From an uncultured Paracoccaceae bacterium (GTDB taxonomy: Bacteria; Pseudomonadota; Alphaproteobacteria; Rhodobacterales; Rhodobacteraceae), in assembly GCA_937927885.1 (NCBI GenBank), contig CALEZJ010000302.1:1-5397 (forward strand): DNA of 5,397 bases, given 5' to 3'. Every line of letters starts with the position of its first letter. Position 1 is the stretch's first letter. The translations under genes were made by a program, and so were the position numbers. Positions 4,316-5,397 of the stretch are shown one piece after another. The notes under the pieces were generated by a model. The model saw nothing but the letters and a program-made list of their open reading frames with translations, was not told where the DNA came from and did no database searches.

Positions 4316-5397
4316 CCAGAGCCCCCGGCGCCTCGATTCTCTGGCGCAACGTCTGCAGGAATTGCGCGGCCACCGCGCCATCGATGGCCCGGTGATCGGC
4401 CGACAGGGTCAGTGTCAGCACGCTGGCAAACCTTAAGCCGCCGTCAGCGTCCTCGCGGGCTTCGCGCCGGGGGGCACCAACAGCCAGGATCGCGGCCTGA
4501 GGTGGGTTGATGATCGCGTCAAAGGACCGCACGCCGAACATACCAAGGTTCGAGAGGGTAAAGCTGCCGCCTTGCAGATCACCGGCACCCAGTGTGCGTG
4601 CCCGCGCGCCTTCGATCAGCCGCGCGCTTTCACGGGCCAGGGCGCTGACCGGTTTTGACGCCGCGTCCCGGATCACTGGAGTCAGCAACCCACCCTCGAC
4701 CGCGACGGCAAGGCACAGGTCCACCTGCGGCTGCGGCGTGATCCCGGTGTCCGAGACCAACACATTCACTTGAGGATGCGCGGCCAGAGCCAGAGCCGAT
4801 GCGCGCAGGAGAAGGTCGGTCACCGACAGCTTGACTGTCCCGCCCGAATTCATCAACGCACGCAGGGCCATAAGTCCGTCCACCTCGACATCCATTGCGG
4901 TATAGAAATGCGGGACTGTCTGCTTTGACTGGGTCAAGGCGCGAGCGATGGTCTTGCGCATCCCGGCAAAGGGCTGCTCGGCCATTGTTTGAACCGTAGC
5001 CGTTGCGGGCGCCGACGCGTTAACTGGAACGACGACTGGCGCAGGCGACCACAGACCCGCTGCGCGCGCTGCTGCCTGCGCATCGGCCAGCGAGATACGG
5101 CCCTTGTAGCCGGTCGGCGCCAGCCCGCTCAGATCGAGACCGATGCCATTGGCGAAATTCACCGCGACGGGGCTTGCCTTGGCGGCCGCGTTGCTGGCCC
5201 GGATCGCTTCTGGGTCGCGCGTGGGTTCGGGACGGGCGATCACATCCGCCTTGGTCACCTTGCCCTTTGGCCCGCTGCCGACCACCCCCGCCAGATCGAT
5301 CCCCTCTTGCCCCGCGATGCGACGGGCCAGCGGGGTCGCCTTGACGGGAGTTTCCTCGACGACCGCTTCAGGGGGTCGCGCGCCGTCGCCCTTGGGC
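4308..5397 (-). CDS. 2-oxo acid dehydrogenase complex E2 (dihydrolipoamide acyltransferase), C-terminal part
   Basis: The frame is open to the right edge; at least 362 codons are visible and the N-terminus, including any lipoyl domain, is outside. The visible part starts with a Pro/Glu/Ala-rich linker. A first peripheral subunit-binding domain follows (about 5339-5235, from ATPLARRIAGQEGIDLAG to SGPKGKVTKADV). A second, more divergent copy lies at about 5177-5067 (ASPVAVNFANGIGLDLSG, GYKGRISLADA). After an Ala/Pro/Val linker comes the acyltransferase domain (about 4973-4308), with MRKTIARALTQSKQTVPHFY, the GSFTLSNLGMFG strand and the active-site motif SADHRAIDG. The motif's His is encoded at 4394-4392 and its Asp at 4382-4380. 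It transfers an acyl group from lipoamide to CoA inside a pyruvate-, acetoin- or branched-chain-type complex; which one is undecided. It converges with the VOC gene with an 8-nt overlap, so it belongs to a separate transcription unit entering from the right. A GTG at 5285 is internal to the first binding domain and is not the start. Confidence 0.93.
   Translation of the reverse strand, partial: PKGDGARPPEAVVEETPVKATPLARRIAGQEGIDLAGVVGSGPKGKVTKADVIARPEPTRDPEAIRASNAAAKASPVAVNFANGIGLDLSGLAPTGYKGRISLADAQAAARAAGLWSPAPVVVPVNASAPATATVQTMAEQPFAGMRKTIARALTQSKQTVPHFYTAMDVEVDGLMALRALMNSGGTVKLSVTDLLLRASALALAAHPQVNVLVSDTGITPQPQVDLCLAVAVEGGLLTPVIRDAASKPVSALARESARLIEGARARTLGAGDLQGGSFTLSNLGMFGVRSFDAIINPPQAAILAVGAPRREAREDADGGLRFASVLTLTLSADHRAIDGAVAAQFLQTLRQRIEAPGALVS

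Noticed and set aside
5283..5285. GTG as the start of the E2 gene
   Set aside because: The same frame continues upstream to the window edge with the first half of a subunit-binding domain and a linker, so the codon is internal.

Overview
The window is a compact, GC-rich, fully coding stretch that looks like an accessory catabolic locus of an alphaproteobacterium, possibly Rhodobacteraceae. That assignment is an inference from the GC-rich third codon positions and the general look of the proteins, not from a marker gene. There are no RNA genes, insertion sequences, CRISPR arrays or long non-coding stretches. The only AT-rich spot is a divergent promoter region at about 3177-3266.

Leftward unit (minus strand, from 3176 down past position 1): five tightly packed genes read in the order small MaoC-like hot-dog protein without a catalytic dyad (2772-3176), small MaoC-like hydratase with the Asp/His dyad (2437-2775), class I acyl-CoA ligase (942-2447), crotonase-family isomerase/hydratase (160-945), and the first 29 codons of a thiamine-diphosphate (ThDP) enzyme (1-89). 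The first four genes are joined by 4-nt, 11-nt and 4-nt overlaps, so they form one translationally coupled operon. Together they read as activation of a carboxylic acid to its CoA ester followed by beta-oxidation-like hydration and isomerisation. A ThDP-dependent C-C bond reaction may come at the end.

Rightward unit (plus strand, 3267-4315): a SnoaL_4/NTF2-like protein with the residues of a dehydratase or isomerase pocket, overlapped by 4 nt by a single-domain VOC (glyoxalase-fold) protein with all four metal ligands. These are probably auxiliary enzymes of the same pathway, sharing its control region.

Right edge (minus strand, 4308-5397 and beyond): the C-terminal part of a 2-oxo acid dehydrogenase E2 acyltransferase. 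It has two consecutive E3/E1-binding domains before the catalytic domain. It converges on the VOC gene with an 8-nt tail-to-tail overlap. Its E1 and lipoyl-domain parts would lie to the right, outside the window.

No known pathway can be named with confidence. The combination of CoA ligase, split MaoC pair, glutamate-less crotonase, ThDP enzyme, SnoaL and VOC proteins and an E2 suggests a catabolic route for a branched, alicyclic or aromatic-derived acid, with the substrate unknown.
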